Origin: Chitinophagaceae bacterium | GTDB lineage: Bacteria; Bacteroidota; Bacteroidia; Chitinophagales; Chitinophagaceae | Assembly: GCA_019747705.1 (NCBI GenBank) | Contig: JAIEQM010000029.1 | Span: 1 to 53,593, forward strand | DNA length: 53,593 bases | Reading direction: 5' to 3' | The notes under the pieces: generated by a model | Database searches by the model: none | What the model was told of the DNA's origin: nothing | Seen by the model: the letters and a program-made list of their open reading frames with translations, nothing else | Program-made: the position numbers and the translations under genes | Shown here: positions 35,014 through 43,824 of the stretch, one piece after another | Position numbering within the stretch: the first letter of the stretch is position 1 | Layout of the letters: every line of letters begins with the position of its first letter

Positions 35014-36012
35014 ATGCAGCAAAGCACACTCAAAAAATTATCCGAAGTTCTGGGTATCAGCATCTCCACTGTTTCAAGGGCATTGAAAGATCATCCGGAT
35101 ATTTCAGTTGCCACCAAAAATAAAGTGAAAGAGCTTGCCAAAGCCATGGAATATGAACCCAATGCCTATGCTGTTCAACTCCGCACAAGACAAAGTAATG
35201 TGCTGGGAATTTTGGTTCCATCCATCACCAATTTTTTTTATGACTCATTTATTGCAGCAGTGGAAGAAGATGCCAGGGCCAACGGTTATTCCGTTTTGAT
35301 TATGCAGAGTGGCGACAGCGCCGTAACAGAAGCTGCCAGTTTACAAATTTTCAGAAAGAATATGGTGATGGGTTTGTTTGCTGCCGTTACCGTTGAAACA
35401 GACGACATGAGCCAGTTTGATAAAATGGAACTAATGGATGTGCCTGTGATTTTTATTGACCGTGTGCCGGAAGGAAAAAAATATTATAAAGTATCGCTGG
35501 CTGATGCGGAAGCAGCAACAATGGCTGCAGATGCCATCATTGAAGCAAAAAAGAAAAACGTTTTGGCTTTATTTGGTCATCCGCATTTAAGTTTAACCAA
35601 ATTAAGGAAAGAAGCGTTTGTGCATTCCTTCACCACAAAAGCACCACAGGCAAAACTTACCATTCATCACCCCGATAGCATTGAACCTTCTTATGAAATT
35701 GCTTTGAAAGAATTAAAAGACAACAAGTATGACGTTGTGTTTTGCATGGGCGATTTAATTTTAATGGGCGTAATGAAAGCTATACATGAATTAAATCTGA
35801 AAGTACCTGAAGATATTGCTGTAATTGGTATCAGCAATGGATTTATTCCTTCACTGTATCACCCAAAAATTACTTATGTGGAAACAAGCGGTTACAAGCT
35901 GGGCAAACTTGCTTTTGAACAGATGCTGCAGCGTTTAAAGCATGAACCCGTAAGCGAAAACGTTTGCGTACCCGCTGTTTTGGCAGAAGGCGGTTCTTTG
36001 CAGTTGTTTTAG
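35014..36012 (+). CDS. LacI-family transcriptional regulator
   Basis: A 332-residue regulator. The N-terminal helix-turn-helix TLKKLSEVLGISISTVSRALKDHPDIS is followed by the hinge and a periplasmic-binding-protein-like effector domain (NVLGILVPSITNFFYDSFI to PSLYHPKITYVET). It is divergent from the lipoprotein and 49 bp upstream of the MFS-trehalase pair, so it most likely controls that operon and perhaps the amylosucrase genes. The inducer could be trehalose, sucrose or a phosphate of these. A palindrome-like site lies in its own 3' end (35955-35968). Confidence 0.92.
   Translation: MQQSTLKKLSEVLGISISTVSRALKDHPDISVATKNKVKELAKAMEYEPNAYAVQLRTRQSNVLGILVPSITNFFYDSFIAAVEEDARANGYSVLIMQSGDSAVTEAASLQIFRKNMVMGLFAAVTVETDDMSQFDKMELMDVPVIFIDRVPEGKKYYKVSLADAEAATMAADAIIEAKKKNVLALFGHPHLSLTKLRKEAFVHSFTTKAPQAKLTIHHPDSIEPSYEIALKELKDNKYDVVFCMGDLILMGVMKAIHELNLKVPEDIAVIGISNGFIPSLYHPKITYVETSGYKLGKLAFEQMLQRLKHEPVSENVCVPAVLAEGGSLQLF
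35955..35968. promoter_or_regulatory. LacI-type operator-like palindrome in lacI 3' end
   Basis: CGAAAACGTTTGCG matches the LacI-family operator style, with central CG and 6 of 7 symmetric positions. It is about 80 bp upstream of the promoter-like box before the MFS gene. Similar CG-centred sites occur at 47050-47079. Chance matches are possible. Confidence 0.3.
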
Positions 36013-36043
36013 TTGGTAAGTTGTATTGTAAAAAGTACATTTA
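36013..36043 (+). promoter_or_regulatory. Candidate promoter of the MFS-trehalase operon
   Basis: TTG (36013-36015), 20-base spacer, TACATTTA (36036-36043), 18 bp before the MFS ATG; a fair match to TTTG-N19-21-TAnnTTTG. Confidence 0.5.
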
Positions 36044-36061
36044 GCAAACAACCAACTTGCC

Positions 36062-37324
36062 ATGAACAATTTCAGAATAAAGCTTTCTTTGTTTCTCAAC
36101 TATTTTGTATTTGCCATTTTGCTCAACAGTGTGGGCACAGTGATACTGCTGGTGCAAACTTATTTTTCAGTAAACAAACAGGAAGCTTCTTATCTTGATC
36201 CTTTCAAAGACATCAGCATTGCCATTGCTTCTTTTATTGTAGGCGCTTTTATTTCCAGAATCGGTTATAAGAAATCAATGCTCATGGCATTAATGGCCGT
36301 GGCTATTTCCTGTTTCATCATTCCATCTGTAAAGTTTTTTATTGCTATTAAACTGCTGGCTGCAGTTGCCGGTTTTTCATTCGGGTTGATTAAAGTTTCT
36401 GTATTTGGCGCCATTGGTTTGGTAACCCATTCAGAAAAAGAACATTTGAGCCTGATGAATTTTATTGAAAGTTTTTTTATGGTGGGCGTGCTGAGCGGTT
36501 ATTATTTGTTTGCTGCTTTTTCCAAACATCCGGAAACGGGTGATTGGTTTAATACTTACTATGTTATCGGTGCACTTGCTGTAATTGCGTTTCTCATTTT
36601 GTTTTCTGCAACGCTGGATGAATCTGTTATTAAAAACAGTAAACCTGTTTCTGCGGGTAGTGAACTGGCAGCTATGCTGAGGCTGGCAGTAGTGCCATTG
36701 GTATTATCATTTGTAGGTTGCGCTTTTTTTTATGTGCTTATTGAACAAAGTACCATGAACTGGATTCCTACATTTAATAAAGATGTTTTGAAATTAACAG
36801 AGCAGCTTGCAATCATTATGGGAAGTATTCTTTCTGCATCCATAGCATTGGGCCGTTTTTGTGCAGGAATTGTGTTGCGAAGAATAAGCTGGTTCTATGT
36901 GTTGACTGGATGTTTGCTGGGCGCCAGCGCTGTATTGTTTGTTTCGCTTTACCTGGCCAACAATGAAATTACAGGCCTGCCCGTGAGCGCCTTTGCTGAA
37001 ATACCTGCGGTTGCATTTGTATTTCCGCTCATTGGTATTTTTTTAGCGCCTATTTATCCTGCCATCAATTCTGTTATTCTTGCTTCCCTGCCAAAAGCAA
37101 AACATGGAGCCATGAGCGGATTGATTGTTGTTTTTTCTGCTATCGGCGGAACATTGGGTTCAGTTATCACAGGTTTTTTGTTTGATAAAGTGGGAGGCAT
37201 TAAAGCATTTTATTTTTCATTTGTTCCTATTACTTTGTTATGTGTGTTTGTTTATTTCTTTTACAGACAGCAAAAGAAAGTTACTTCAGGTAAAATTGAA
37301 ATCAATACATCGGCTGCGCATTAA
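36062..37324 (+). CDS. MFS sugar transporter
   Basis: A 420-residue major facilitator with 12 predicted helices. The first loop has ISRIGYKKSMLMAL (a variant of the MFS G-x-x-x-D-R-x-G-R motif). The second half carries FCAGIVLRRISWFY and GVIAGTLGSVITGF-like GGTLGSVITGFLFDKVG. It resembles the FucP/TsgA-like group. It overlaps the trehalase by 1 bp (TAATG) and so is likely the trehalose or glucose importer of this operon (inference). Confidence 0.9.
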   Translation: MNNFRIKLSLFLNYFVFAILLNSVGTVILLVQTYFSVNKQEASYLDPFKDISIAIASFIVGAFISRIGYKKSMLMALMAVAISCFIIPSVKFFIAIKLLAAVAGFSFGLIKVSVFGAIGLVTHSEKEHLSLMNFIESFFMVGVLSGYYLFAAFSKHPETGDWFNTYYVIGALAVIAFLILFSATLDESVIKNSKPVSAGSELAAMLRLAVVPLVLSFVGCAFFYVLIEQSTMNWIPTFNKDVLKLTEQLAIIMGSILSASIALGRFCAGIVLRRISWFYVLTGCLLGASAVLFVSLYLANNEITGLPVSAFAEIPAVAFVFPLIGIFLAPIYPAINSVILASLPKAKHGAMSGLIVVFSAIGGTLGSVITGFLFDKVGGIKAFYFSFVPITLLCVFVYFFYRQQKKVTSGKIEINTSAAH

Positions 37325-38811
37325 TGAATCTTTCCAGACAAATATTTGAACTCAGCCCTTTGTTTGAAGCGGTACAACTGCAAAAAGTATTTGCTGATGG
37401 AAAAACTTTTGTTGATTGCATTCCCAAAGCTGATGTTGATGAAATTCTTGCCGCATATGAAAAAGAAAAGCAGGCAGATGGATTTGATTTGAAACAATTT
37501 GTACTTACTCATTTTGAATTGCCGAAAGCTTTTGCATCGGATGTAAAAGTTGCAGCATCTGTTGAACAGCACATTCAGCAGTTATGGGATGTATTAACAA
37601 GACAACCCGATGAAGCAGGCGGCTCACTCATTCCTTTGCCCAATGCCTATGTAGTGCCTGGTGGAAGATTTGGTGAAGTGTATTACTGGGACAGTTATTT
37701 TACCATGCTGGGTTTGCATGCAAGCGGCAGGTATGAGATGATTGAAAATATGGTGAAGAACTTTGCACACCTTATTCATTCAGTGGGCTTTATTCCTAAT
37801 GGAAACCGAACGTATTATCTCGGCCGCTCACAACCTCCTTTCTTTTCGTTGATGGTGCAATTGCTGGCAAGCATCAAAGGCAAAGAAGTTTTGATGGAGT
37901 TTTTGCCTGCACTGGAAAAAGAATATGCTTTCTGGATGAATGGGAAAGAGCAGTTGAACAAACGGAACATTGCAGTGAATCATGTGGTGCTGATGAGTAA
38001 TGGTTCAATACTCAACCGTTATTGGGATGCGTTTGATACACCAAGACCAGAATCCTACCGTGAAGATGCAGAACTGGCGCATGATTATCCCCAACCTGAA
38101 ATCTTGTACAGGCATTTACGTGCAGGCGCCGCCAGCGGCTGGGATTACAGTTGCCGCTGGTTTAAAGAGGTGAATGCTTTTAAAACCATTCACACAACGG
38201 ACATTATTCCTGTTGATTTGAATTGTTTATTATACCATTTAGAAACAACTATTGCTGAAGCTGCTGTTTTAAACAATGATGTTGCAAAAGCAAATGAATA
38301 TGAACGGAGAACTGCACAACGCAAACAGGCTATTCATAGCTACTGCTGGAATGAAAGTCTGCAATTTTTTACGGACTATGATTTTATAGTTGATGAGCAA
38401 AAGCCAATCAAAACATTAGCTGCTTCATCTGCACTCTTCTTCAATATTGCAACAAATGAGCAGGCAGATGCTGTTGCAGTTACACTGGAAAAAGAATTTT
38501 TAAAAGACGGTGGATTGGTAACAACATTACACACTACCGGGCAGCAATGGGATGCACCAAATGGCTGGGCGCCTTTGCAATGGATGAGTATTGTTGGTTT
38601 GGAAAACTATCATCATCATTCGCTTGCTCATACTATTGCTCAACGATGGATTGGTTTAAATAAAAATGTATTTGCTCGCACAGGCAAGCTCATGGAAAAA
38701 TATAATGTGGTGGATACACATCTCGAAGCAGGTGGTGGTGAATACGAAGGACAGGATGGTTTTGGCTGGACGAATGGAGTGTTGCTGGCGCTGATGAAAA
38801 AATATGAATAG
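37324..38811 (+). CDS. Cytoplasmic alpha,alpha-trehalase (GH37)
   Basis: A 495-residue GH37 enzyme that hydrolyses trehalose to two glucose. Signature 1 PGGRFGEVYYWDSY is at 112-125; the general acid Asp is D274 in AASGWDYSCRW; signature 2 is QQWDAPNGWAP near 398; the base Glu is proposed as E473 in GGGEYEGQDGFGW. There is no signal peptide, so it works in the cytoplasm on imported sugar, like TreF. Translationally coupled to the MFS transporter by TAATG. Confidence 0.95.
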   Translation: MNLSRQIFELSPLFEAVQLQKVFADGKTFVDCIPKADVDEILAAYEKEKQADGFDLKQFVLTHFELPKAFASDVKVAASVEQHIQQLWDVLTRQPDEAGGSLIPLPNAYVVPGGRFGEVYYWDSYFTMLGLHASGRYEMIENMVKNFAHLIHSVGFIPNGNRTYYLGRSQPPFFSLMVQLLASIKGKEVLMEFLPALEKEYAFWMNGKEQLNKRNIAVNHVVLMSNGSILNRYWDAFDTPRPESYREDAELAHDYPQPEILYRHLRAGAASGWDYSCRWFKEVNAFKTIHTTDIIPVDLNCLLYHLETTIAEAAVLNNDVAKANEYERRTAQRKQAIHSYCWNESLQFFTDYDFIVDEQKPIKTLAASSALFFNIATNEQADAVAVTLEKEFLKDGGLVTTLHTTGQQWDAPNGWAPLQWMSIVGLENYHHHSLAHTIAQRWIGLNKNVFARTGKLMEKYNVVDTHLEAGGGEYEGQDGFGWTNGVLLALMKKYE

Positions 38812-38837
38812 TTCTAATTTATTTTTTAAATTTGAAT

Positions 38838-39041
38838 ATGCAGGACTCAATGACATATATATCTATTGATACTAAAACAAAGCAGGCAAAGAAAATGCTT
38901 GAACTTCTGGAAACTCTTCCCTTTGCAAAAGTGATTAAGCAACCGAATGCTTTGACCAAAAAAGCGATGGCTGATGCAAAAAAAGGAAAAACAAAAAAGC
39001 ATACGGGTTCAAAAGCTTTATTTGATGCATTGAACAAGTAA
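38838..39041 (+). CDS. Antitoxin of a YafQ-type module
   Basis: A 67-residue protein starting MQDSMTYISIDTKTKQAKKM at 38838 (a TTG 6 bases upstream is also in frame). The N-terminal strand-helix resembles the small DUF2683-like antitoxins; the C-terminal part is very rich in Lys. It is followed by the toxin after 1 bp. The related protein at 40077 shares the same N-terminal layout. Confidence 0.8.
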   Translation: MQDSMTYISIDTKTKQAKKMLELLETLPFAKVIKQPNALTKKAMADAKKGKTKKHTGSKALFDALNK

Positions 39042-39042
39042 C

Positions 39043-39309
39043 ATGTTTACACTTACTACAACCAGCCAGTTCGAAAAAGATGTTAAACGGTGTAAAAAGA
39101 GAGGATATAAAATCCATCTTTTACAAAGAGTTTTTCAGGAACTTGAATTGAACGGCAACCTCCCTCTAAAGTATAAGCCTCACAAGCTTGTTGGCAACTA
39201 CACTGGATTTTGGGAGTGTCATATACAACCTGATTGGTTGTTAATTTGGTATGTAAGTGGAAGCGAGATAGTTTTAACCAGAACAGGAACACATAGTGAT
39301 TTATTTTAA
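39043..39309 (+). CDS. YafQ-family mRNA interferase toxin
   Basis: An 88-residue RelE-superfamily toxin that cuts mRNA on the ribosome. The residues known to be needed in YafQ are all readable: H47 (KPHKLV), H60 (ECHI), D64 and W65 (PDWLL), H84 and F88 (GTHSDLF). It therefore looks active. It is 1 bp after the antitoxin gene and 23 bp before the end of the divergent-function TrpF gene. Confidence 0.92.
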   Translation: MFTLTTTSQFEKDVKRCKKRGYKIHLLQRVFQELELNGNLPLKYKPHKLVGNYTGFWECHIQPDWLLIWYVSGSEIVLTRTGTHSDLF

Positions 39310-39332
39310 TAGCGCATTTGAATCTATTACAT

Positions 39333-39983
39333 TTAACCCAACGCCGCTTTAAAAAATATTTCCAGTTTATAAGGGTCCAATTGTTTATCTGTCCGCACAC
39401 TGCTGCACAAATCCAAACCAAACGGTTGTACTTCTTCAATAGCCTGTTGTACATTTTCAGTTTTTAATCCGCCTGCAAGAAATACAGGAACTTTTGATTG
39501 CTCTACAATCTTTCTGCTCAAGTTCCAGTTATGGGTATTGCCTGTGCCGCCCAAAACTTTTACAGCAAGATTCGGATTGCCGCTATCCAGCAGTAATGCA
39601 TCCACTTCTTCACTCATGCGAACCGCTTCATCCACACTGCTTTCATCAAGCACATGAATCACCTGCACCAGTTTCACTGAAGGCAGAGCAATTTTAATTT
39701 GCCGGTAACTTCCTTCACTCAGTGCATCCACAATCTGAATGGTATTGGTCAACACTTTCTGATGATGAGCAATAATATCTTCCGCTTTTGTTTCACTCGT
39801 CAATAAAAACGTACCTATCGGCGGCGGAACGTTTTTTGCAATTTCAAAAATCAACTCATCAGTTATTACACCCGGACCGCTGGGCATCGGTCCCACCAAT
39901 CCCAATGCAGAAGCGCCATGTGCAACAGCCATCTTTGCTTCATCAATAGAAGAAATGCAGCAGATTTTAATGCGGGGTTTCAT
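39333..39983 (-). CDS. Divergent TrpF (phosphoribosylanthranilate isomerase)-like protein
   Basis: A 216-residue TIM-barrel protein. The TrpF general-base Cys motif is present as RIKICCISS, and the aspartate region as VDALLLDSG (general acid). LAGGLKTENVQQAI forms the phosphate-binding end. The classic SSGVE of TrpF is changed to SSVRT. It is not near other trp genes and sits between two toxin-antitoxin modules. It may be a true TrpF or a paralogue with another sugar-phosphate substrate. Confidence 0.8.
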   Translation of the reverse strand: MKPRIKICCISSIDEAKMAVAHGASALGLVGPMPSGPGVITDELIFEIAKNVPPPIGTFLLTSETKAEDIIAHHQKVLTNTIQIVDALSEGSYRQIKIALPSVKLVQVIHVLDESSVDEAVRMSEEVDALLLDSGNPNLAVKVLGGTGNTHNWNLSRKIVEQSKVPVFLAGGLKTENVQQAIEEVQPFGLDLCSSVRTDKQLDPYKLEIFFKAALG

Positions 39984-40076
39984 TACGGAAAGATACTCCC
40001 TATCAAGGAAATGAAAACAGGTTGATAATTTGTTACTGACCCTTAAGTCTCTAAAAAACTTTCTTACATTTACTGT

Positions 40077-40283
40077 ATGGAAAGTTTTATCGTTACCACC
40101 AAAGACAAAGCCACATCAATGCTTCTCCGTAAAATGCTCAAAGCCGTTAAAGGGGTTGATTCCATTTCTTCCTTATCAAAAGAAGATAAAGAAGAAATAG
40201 CTCTTATACGTGCCATTAACAAAGGCCATTCTAAAAAGTATGTGAGCACAGAACAGTTTCTCAAAAAACTGGAACAGAAATAA
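40077..40283 (+). CDS. Antitoxin of a second RelE/ParE-type module
   Basis: A 68-residue protein (MESFIVTTKDKATSMLLRKM) with a beta-helix N-terminus like the antitoxin at 38838 and a Lys-rich C-terminus. It ends in AAATAA, where the TAA stop overlaps the toxin start position. It likely binds the toxin encoded directly behind. Confidence 0.78.
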   Translation: MESFIVTTKDKATSMLLRKMLKAVKGVDSISSLSKEDKEEIALIRAINKGHSKKYVSTEQFLKKLEQK

Positions 40284-40546
40284 ACCTCAAAATTGATGAA
40301 TCATTTGAAAAAGACCTTCGAAAATTACGGAGCAAACCGCTCAATTTAAAAGTTGCAAGCATAATAAGAGAAGTGATGGCTGCCCAAAACATTGGAGAAA
40401 TTAATCATATCAAGCAATTAAAAGGGTCTGGTGTACACTTCAGGATACGTGTTGGCGATTACAGAATCGGGCTTATCTATACACGGTCAGCAGTCATATT
40501 TGTAAGAATACTTCATCGCAAGGAAATTTACAGGTTCTTCCCTTAG
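40280..40546 (+). CDS. RelE/ParE-type toxin with ATA in place of the start codon
   Basis: An 88-residue frame, not preceded by any ATG, GTG or TTG. It reads INLKIDESFEKDLRKLRSKP, FRIRVGDYRIGLIY and LHRKEIYRFFP, matching the RelE/ParE toxins that usually begin MNLKID. The expected ATG is ATA at 40280, inside the antitoxin stop ATAA; an ATGA overlap is the normal layout in such pairs. A single G-to-A change explains both. An ATT at 40292 is the next weak candidate. The toxin may be silenced or very weakly made. It ends 3 bp from the convergent amylosucrase end. Confidence 0.75.
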   Translation: MNLKIDESFEKDLRKLRSKPLNLKVASIIREVMAAQNIGEINHIKQLKGSGVHFRIRVGDYRIGLIYTRSAVIFVRILHRKEIYRFFP

Positions 40547-40549
40547 CGC

Positions 40550-42493
40550 TTATCCTTCCAGCAACCGAAACTCATAAGGCTTCAATACCAAAAACTCATG
40601 GTCGGCTCCAACTGTCAACGTTTCACCACTCCAATGGTCAAACAAAGTTGCAGGCGCTTCTCCTTTTTCTTTAAATGCATACCAGGTAAGAAACGATGCT
40701 TCGTCTTTAAAATTAAACACACCAAAAAAACGTGAGCCGTTCTGCTGACGCATATAAGCTGCTACATGTATGTTATGCGGTGTAAGCCAGGTGATATTAC
40801 TTTTATCAGCAATAACAGGCAATTGTTTGCGTATGGAAATTAATTGTTTTGTACCGCTGAAAATTTTTTCTTCTGTGGTTCCTTCCTTGTCAATCTTTTT
40901 ATTCTTCTTCCAGTCAATCAGCGGACGGTGCATCCAGCGGTTGTCATAACTCTTGCCTTCATCTTTTAAATAAGAATAGTCATTGGTATATCCGCATTCA
41001 TCACCATAAAACAACATCGGCACACCACCGAGAAAGAAACTGTGTGCCTGCATCAGCAATATTTTCTGAATACTTAGTGCAATCGCTGCTTCATCTTTTT
41101 CTTTGATTGCTTTTTCCAATCCGCATAAAGAAGCCAGCGAACCGCTGATGCGTGCATCACCTGTTTTATCATTTACACTAAACAAAGCGCCAACTGCAGG
41201 CGTGCCGTTAAAAGTTCCCGAATAATATTCTTTCAAAAACTTTCGGTGTGCATATGGATTGTATCCTGCTGCAGCAATCATTTCATCATCATAAGCCAGT
41301 CCAATATCATCATGACATCTTGTGTAAGTAATCCAAGAAGTGCCGTATGGTTTTTTCAGCAACTCACTTTGTGCAGCCAGCATTACTTTGGTATCGCCTG
41401 TGGCCAGCATATCCCACTGCAAAGCCATTTGTGTGGCATTGTATGCAAAATCACATTCACGTGCTGCATAATTATCAGTACCAAAATATTTCATGATTTC
41501 TTTAGGCGCTACAATCGCTTCACCCAACAAAGCCATACCGGGTGTTGCCACCTGCACACATTGTTTAATCAAACGCAATAGCGTATGTGCCTGTGGTAAG
41601 TTCTGACATGTGGTGCCGAGTTGTTTCCAAATGAAAGCAGGCGCATCAATCCGTAAAATATCAACGCCGAGATTTGCATAAAATAAAATCGTATCCAGCA
41701 TTTCAATCAGCGCCAGCGGATTGGTATAATTCAAATCCCATTGATAATGATGAAACACCGTCATCGCCCATTTATTTACTTCTGGTATATATGTAAAACT
41801 GCCTGGTGAACTTTCAGGAAACACTTCGGGCATGGTTTTATCATATTGGTCGGGCAGGCTGCGGTCGTTGTAGAAATAAAAATAATCCTGGTATTTTTTT
41901 TCACCCTGCTTTGCTTTGAGCGCCCATTCATGTTTGTGCGATGTATGATTCAACACAATATCCAGCATCAGATACATATTACGCTGCTGCATTTGCTGTT
42001 GTAATTGCTGCAAATCTTCCAGCGTACCAAAACGTTCATCTACTTTTCTGAAATTGCTTACCGCATACCCACCATCACTTTCATTCAGCGGACTTTCAAA
42101 GATGGGCATCAGGTGTAAAAAGTTTACACCCAGTTTTTCAAAGTAGTCCAGTTTGGTTCGCATGTTTTTTAAATCGCCGCAAAAACGGTCAACATACAAA
42201 CTCATTCCTGTAATCTGGTTGCTCAGAAACCAATGTTCCTGTTTCAGTTTCTCTGTATCACGTATTTTTAAACTTTCACTTCTTGTTTTATAAGCAGCAA
42301 TGGTTGTTTCAATCAATTGCTGAAATAATGCTTCTGCAGCAGGGTGGTGTTCATACAACTGCAGGTATAATTCAAAGATGTCGCCTGCATTAGCCAGCAT
42401 GCGGGTGTAAAAAAGATTGTCTTTGCCTGCCACATCTATCTGATGCTCACGCAAGAGTTCATTAATATGTTCGTGCAATCCAAAGTTGTACAT
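40550..42493 (-). CDS. Amylosucrase (GH13 subfamily 4)
   Basis: A 647-residue GH13 enzyme of the amylosucrase/sucrose hydrolase subfamily; amylosucrase makes alpha-1,4-glucan from sucrose and frees fructose. Readable active-site parts: D140 (ESDGGYA), H183 (LNHTS), nucleophile D283 in ILRIDAPAFIWK, acid/base E325 in LLGEAIV, and H394-D395 in RCHDDIGL. The QWDLNYTNP and DQYDKTMPEVFP segments are typical. There is no signal peptide, so it is cytoplasmic. It follows the fructokinase by 1 bp in one operon, which fits release of fructose. It could instead be a sucrose hydrolase. Confidence 0.92.
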   Translation of the reverse strand: MYNFGLHEHINELLREHQIDVAGKDNLFYTRMLANAGDIFELYLQLYEHHPAAEALFQQLIETTIAAYKTRSESLKIRDTEKLKQEHWFLSNQITGMSLYVDRFCGDLKNMRTKLDYFEKLGVNFLHLMPIFESPLNESDGGYAVSNFRKVDERFGTLEDLQQLQQQMQQRNMYLMLDIVLNHTSHKHEWALKAKQGEKKYQDYFYFYNDRSLPDQYDKTMPEVFPESSPGSFTYIPEVNKWAMTVFHHYQWDLNYTNPLALIEMLDTILFYANLGVDILRIDAPAFIWKQLGTTCQNLPQAHTLLRLIKQCVQVATPGMALLGEAIVAPKEIMKYFGTDNYAARECDFAYNATQMALQWDMLATGDTKVMLAAQSELLKKPYGTSWITYTRCHDDIGLAYDDEMIAAAGYNPYAHRKFLKEYYSGTFNGTPAVGALFSVNDKTGDARISGSLASLCGLEKAIKEKDEAAIALSIQKILLMQAHSFFLGGVPMLFYGDECGYTNDYSYLKDEGKSYDNRWMHRPLIDWKKNKKIDKEGTTEEKIFSGTKQLISIRKQLPVIADKSNITWLTPHNIHVAAYMRQQNGSRFFGVFNFKDEASFLTWYAFKEKGEAPATLFDHWSGETLTVGADHEFLVLKPYEFRLLEG

Positions 42494-42494
42494 A

Positions 42495-43436
42495 TCAATT
42501 AAAAATATCGTTGCTTAAATGTTTGAATGCTTCCATAGCGCCCAGATACTCACAGGTGCGGGCGCCTGCTTTGTTGCCATTGGCAATTACAGCTTTCCAC
42601 TCCTCAACCGTTAAGGTTGATTTTGTTTTATCACGAAGCTGATACAACACAGCGCCTGTAAATGCATCACCCGCTCCTGTAGTATCAACGGGTTTTATTT
42701 CAATACTGGGTACAATATGCGTTTCGCCATTCACACCCAGCATCGTTCCCTCTTTACCGATAGTAATGGCAAACACCGCTTTTGTTTTTTGATGAAACAC
42801 AGCCGCCGCTTCTTCAACCGTTAATGTATCTGTAAGCATCAATGCTTCTTCATCACTCACTTTAAAGAAATGACATTGCTGCAGGTAGTTCCATGATTGC
42901 TGAATAAATGATGCTTTGTTGTTTTGAAATAACAGGTGACGGTAATTGGGGTCGAAGCTGATGAAACAATTCTCCGCTTTTGCTTTTTGCAGCAAATGCA
43001 CATAGGCTTCTTTCAACGGCCCGTCTAAAAATCCTGTAGCCGAACCAAAATGCACAATAGATACATCTGTTAAATCAATGGCATCCACTTCTTCTTTAGT
43101 AAGCTCACCATCAGCGCCCCGATTGAAATAAAAATCACGTTCACCATTTTCCATCAACGATACAAAAGCGAATGTGGTGAAATGATGTGCATCCTGCAGC
43201 ATGTGTTTGGTACGCACACCAAAATCCTGCATCACATCAATCAGATGTTTTCCAAACGGGTCAATGCCCACTTTGGCGCTCAGCTCCACTTCACCCCCCA
43301 GTGCAGCAATCGCAGCAGCCACATTGGTAGGCGCACCACCGGGCTTCTTTAAAAAATTTTCACCATCGCTCAATGCTTTGCCTTTATCTGTGCAAATCAT
43401 ATCAATGAGCGCTTCACCAATACAAAGAATTTTCAT
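42495..43436 (-). CDS. PfkB-family fructokinase
   Basis: A 313-residue carbohydrate kinase. N-terminal ILCIGEALIDMICTDKG, sugar site KKPGGAPTNVAAAIAALGG and the ATP-site VDTTGAGDAFTGAV near 256 are all intact and match the bacterial fructokinase/ScrK group. It phosphorylates the fructose set free from sucrose. It is the first gene of the operon with amylosucrase, and its promoter region is the module at 43437-43487. Confidence 0.93.
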   Translation of the reverse strand: MKILCIGEALIDMICTDKGKALSDGENFLKKPGGAPTNVAAAIAALGGEVELSAKVGIDPFGKHLIDVMQDFGVRTKHMLQDAHHFTTFAFVSLMENGERDFYFNRGADGELTKEEVDAIDLTDVSIVHFGSATGFLDGPLKEAYVHLLQKAKAENCFISFDPNYRHLLFQNNKASFIQQSWNYLQQCHFFKVSDEEALMLTDTLTVEEAAAVFHQKTKAVFAITIGKEGTMLGVNGETHIVPSIEIKPVDTTGAGDAFTGAVLYQLRDKTKSTLTVEEWKAVIANGNKAGARTCEYLGAMEAFKHLSNDIFN

Positions 43437-43487
43437 GTGTACTTATTTATTTTAAACTATTGTCACATAGTATATCCCAAAGGATAT
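43437..43487 (-). promoter_or_regulatory. Promoter/hairpin module, copy 2 (before fructokinase)
   Basis: On the minus strand TATACTATGTGAC (43462-43474) lies 25 bases before ACAC-ATG, as in the modules at 21158 and 50148. The hairpin is reduced to ATATCC (43472-43477), CAAA, GGATAT (43482-43487). Bases beyond it (TTTCAT) again match copy 1, so the interior of the hairpin looks lost or expanded between copies. Confidence 0.65.
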
Positions 43488-43763
43488 TTCATTGAGAAAA
43501 TTTTTTTAATTTTTATGTTACCGGCTTAAGTGCTGCTATTTAACTTCTGTTGCCACGCTCGTTTCATCGTTCCGTTTTTCATGGCATCATTTGCGTGGCA
43601 GCCTGTACTGAGCGGAGCCGAAGTATCGCACACTTGTGCGTTCAGTAATTCTATTCTGCAACCCACCCCTTTCAATTCTTACTATGTTTATCACTCTGCC
43701 GCCCCTCCAAGGAGGGGATAAGCATCATCACATATCAACCACCCCGCTATTAATCAAACTCTA
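43488..43763. other. Non-coding gap with repeats before the sugar porter end
   Basis: No gene is supported. The gap holds a CGCACACTTGTGCG palindrome region (43628-43641) shared in part with three other gaps, and a CCCCTCC/GGAGGGG hairpin (43703-43709 with 43712-43718). Confidence 0.6.
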
Positions 43764-43824
43764 CAACAAGCGTGGGCTGTGCCAAGCAATCCTCCCCCTT
43801 GGGGGGAGTTAGAGGGGGCTGGGC
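43764..43824 (-). repeat. CCCCCT gene-end repeat, copy A
   Basis: Directly after the sugar porter stop TAA (minus strand) comes GCCCAGCCCCCTCTAACTCC, then the CTCCCCC/GGGGGAG hairpin around 43792-43808 and a GGGCTGTG tail. Matches the copies at 45160 and 48294. Confidence 0.75.

Noticed and set aside
43530..43721. Small plus-strand open frame in the gap
   Set aside because: It is made of dispersed repeats and has no protein-like features.
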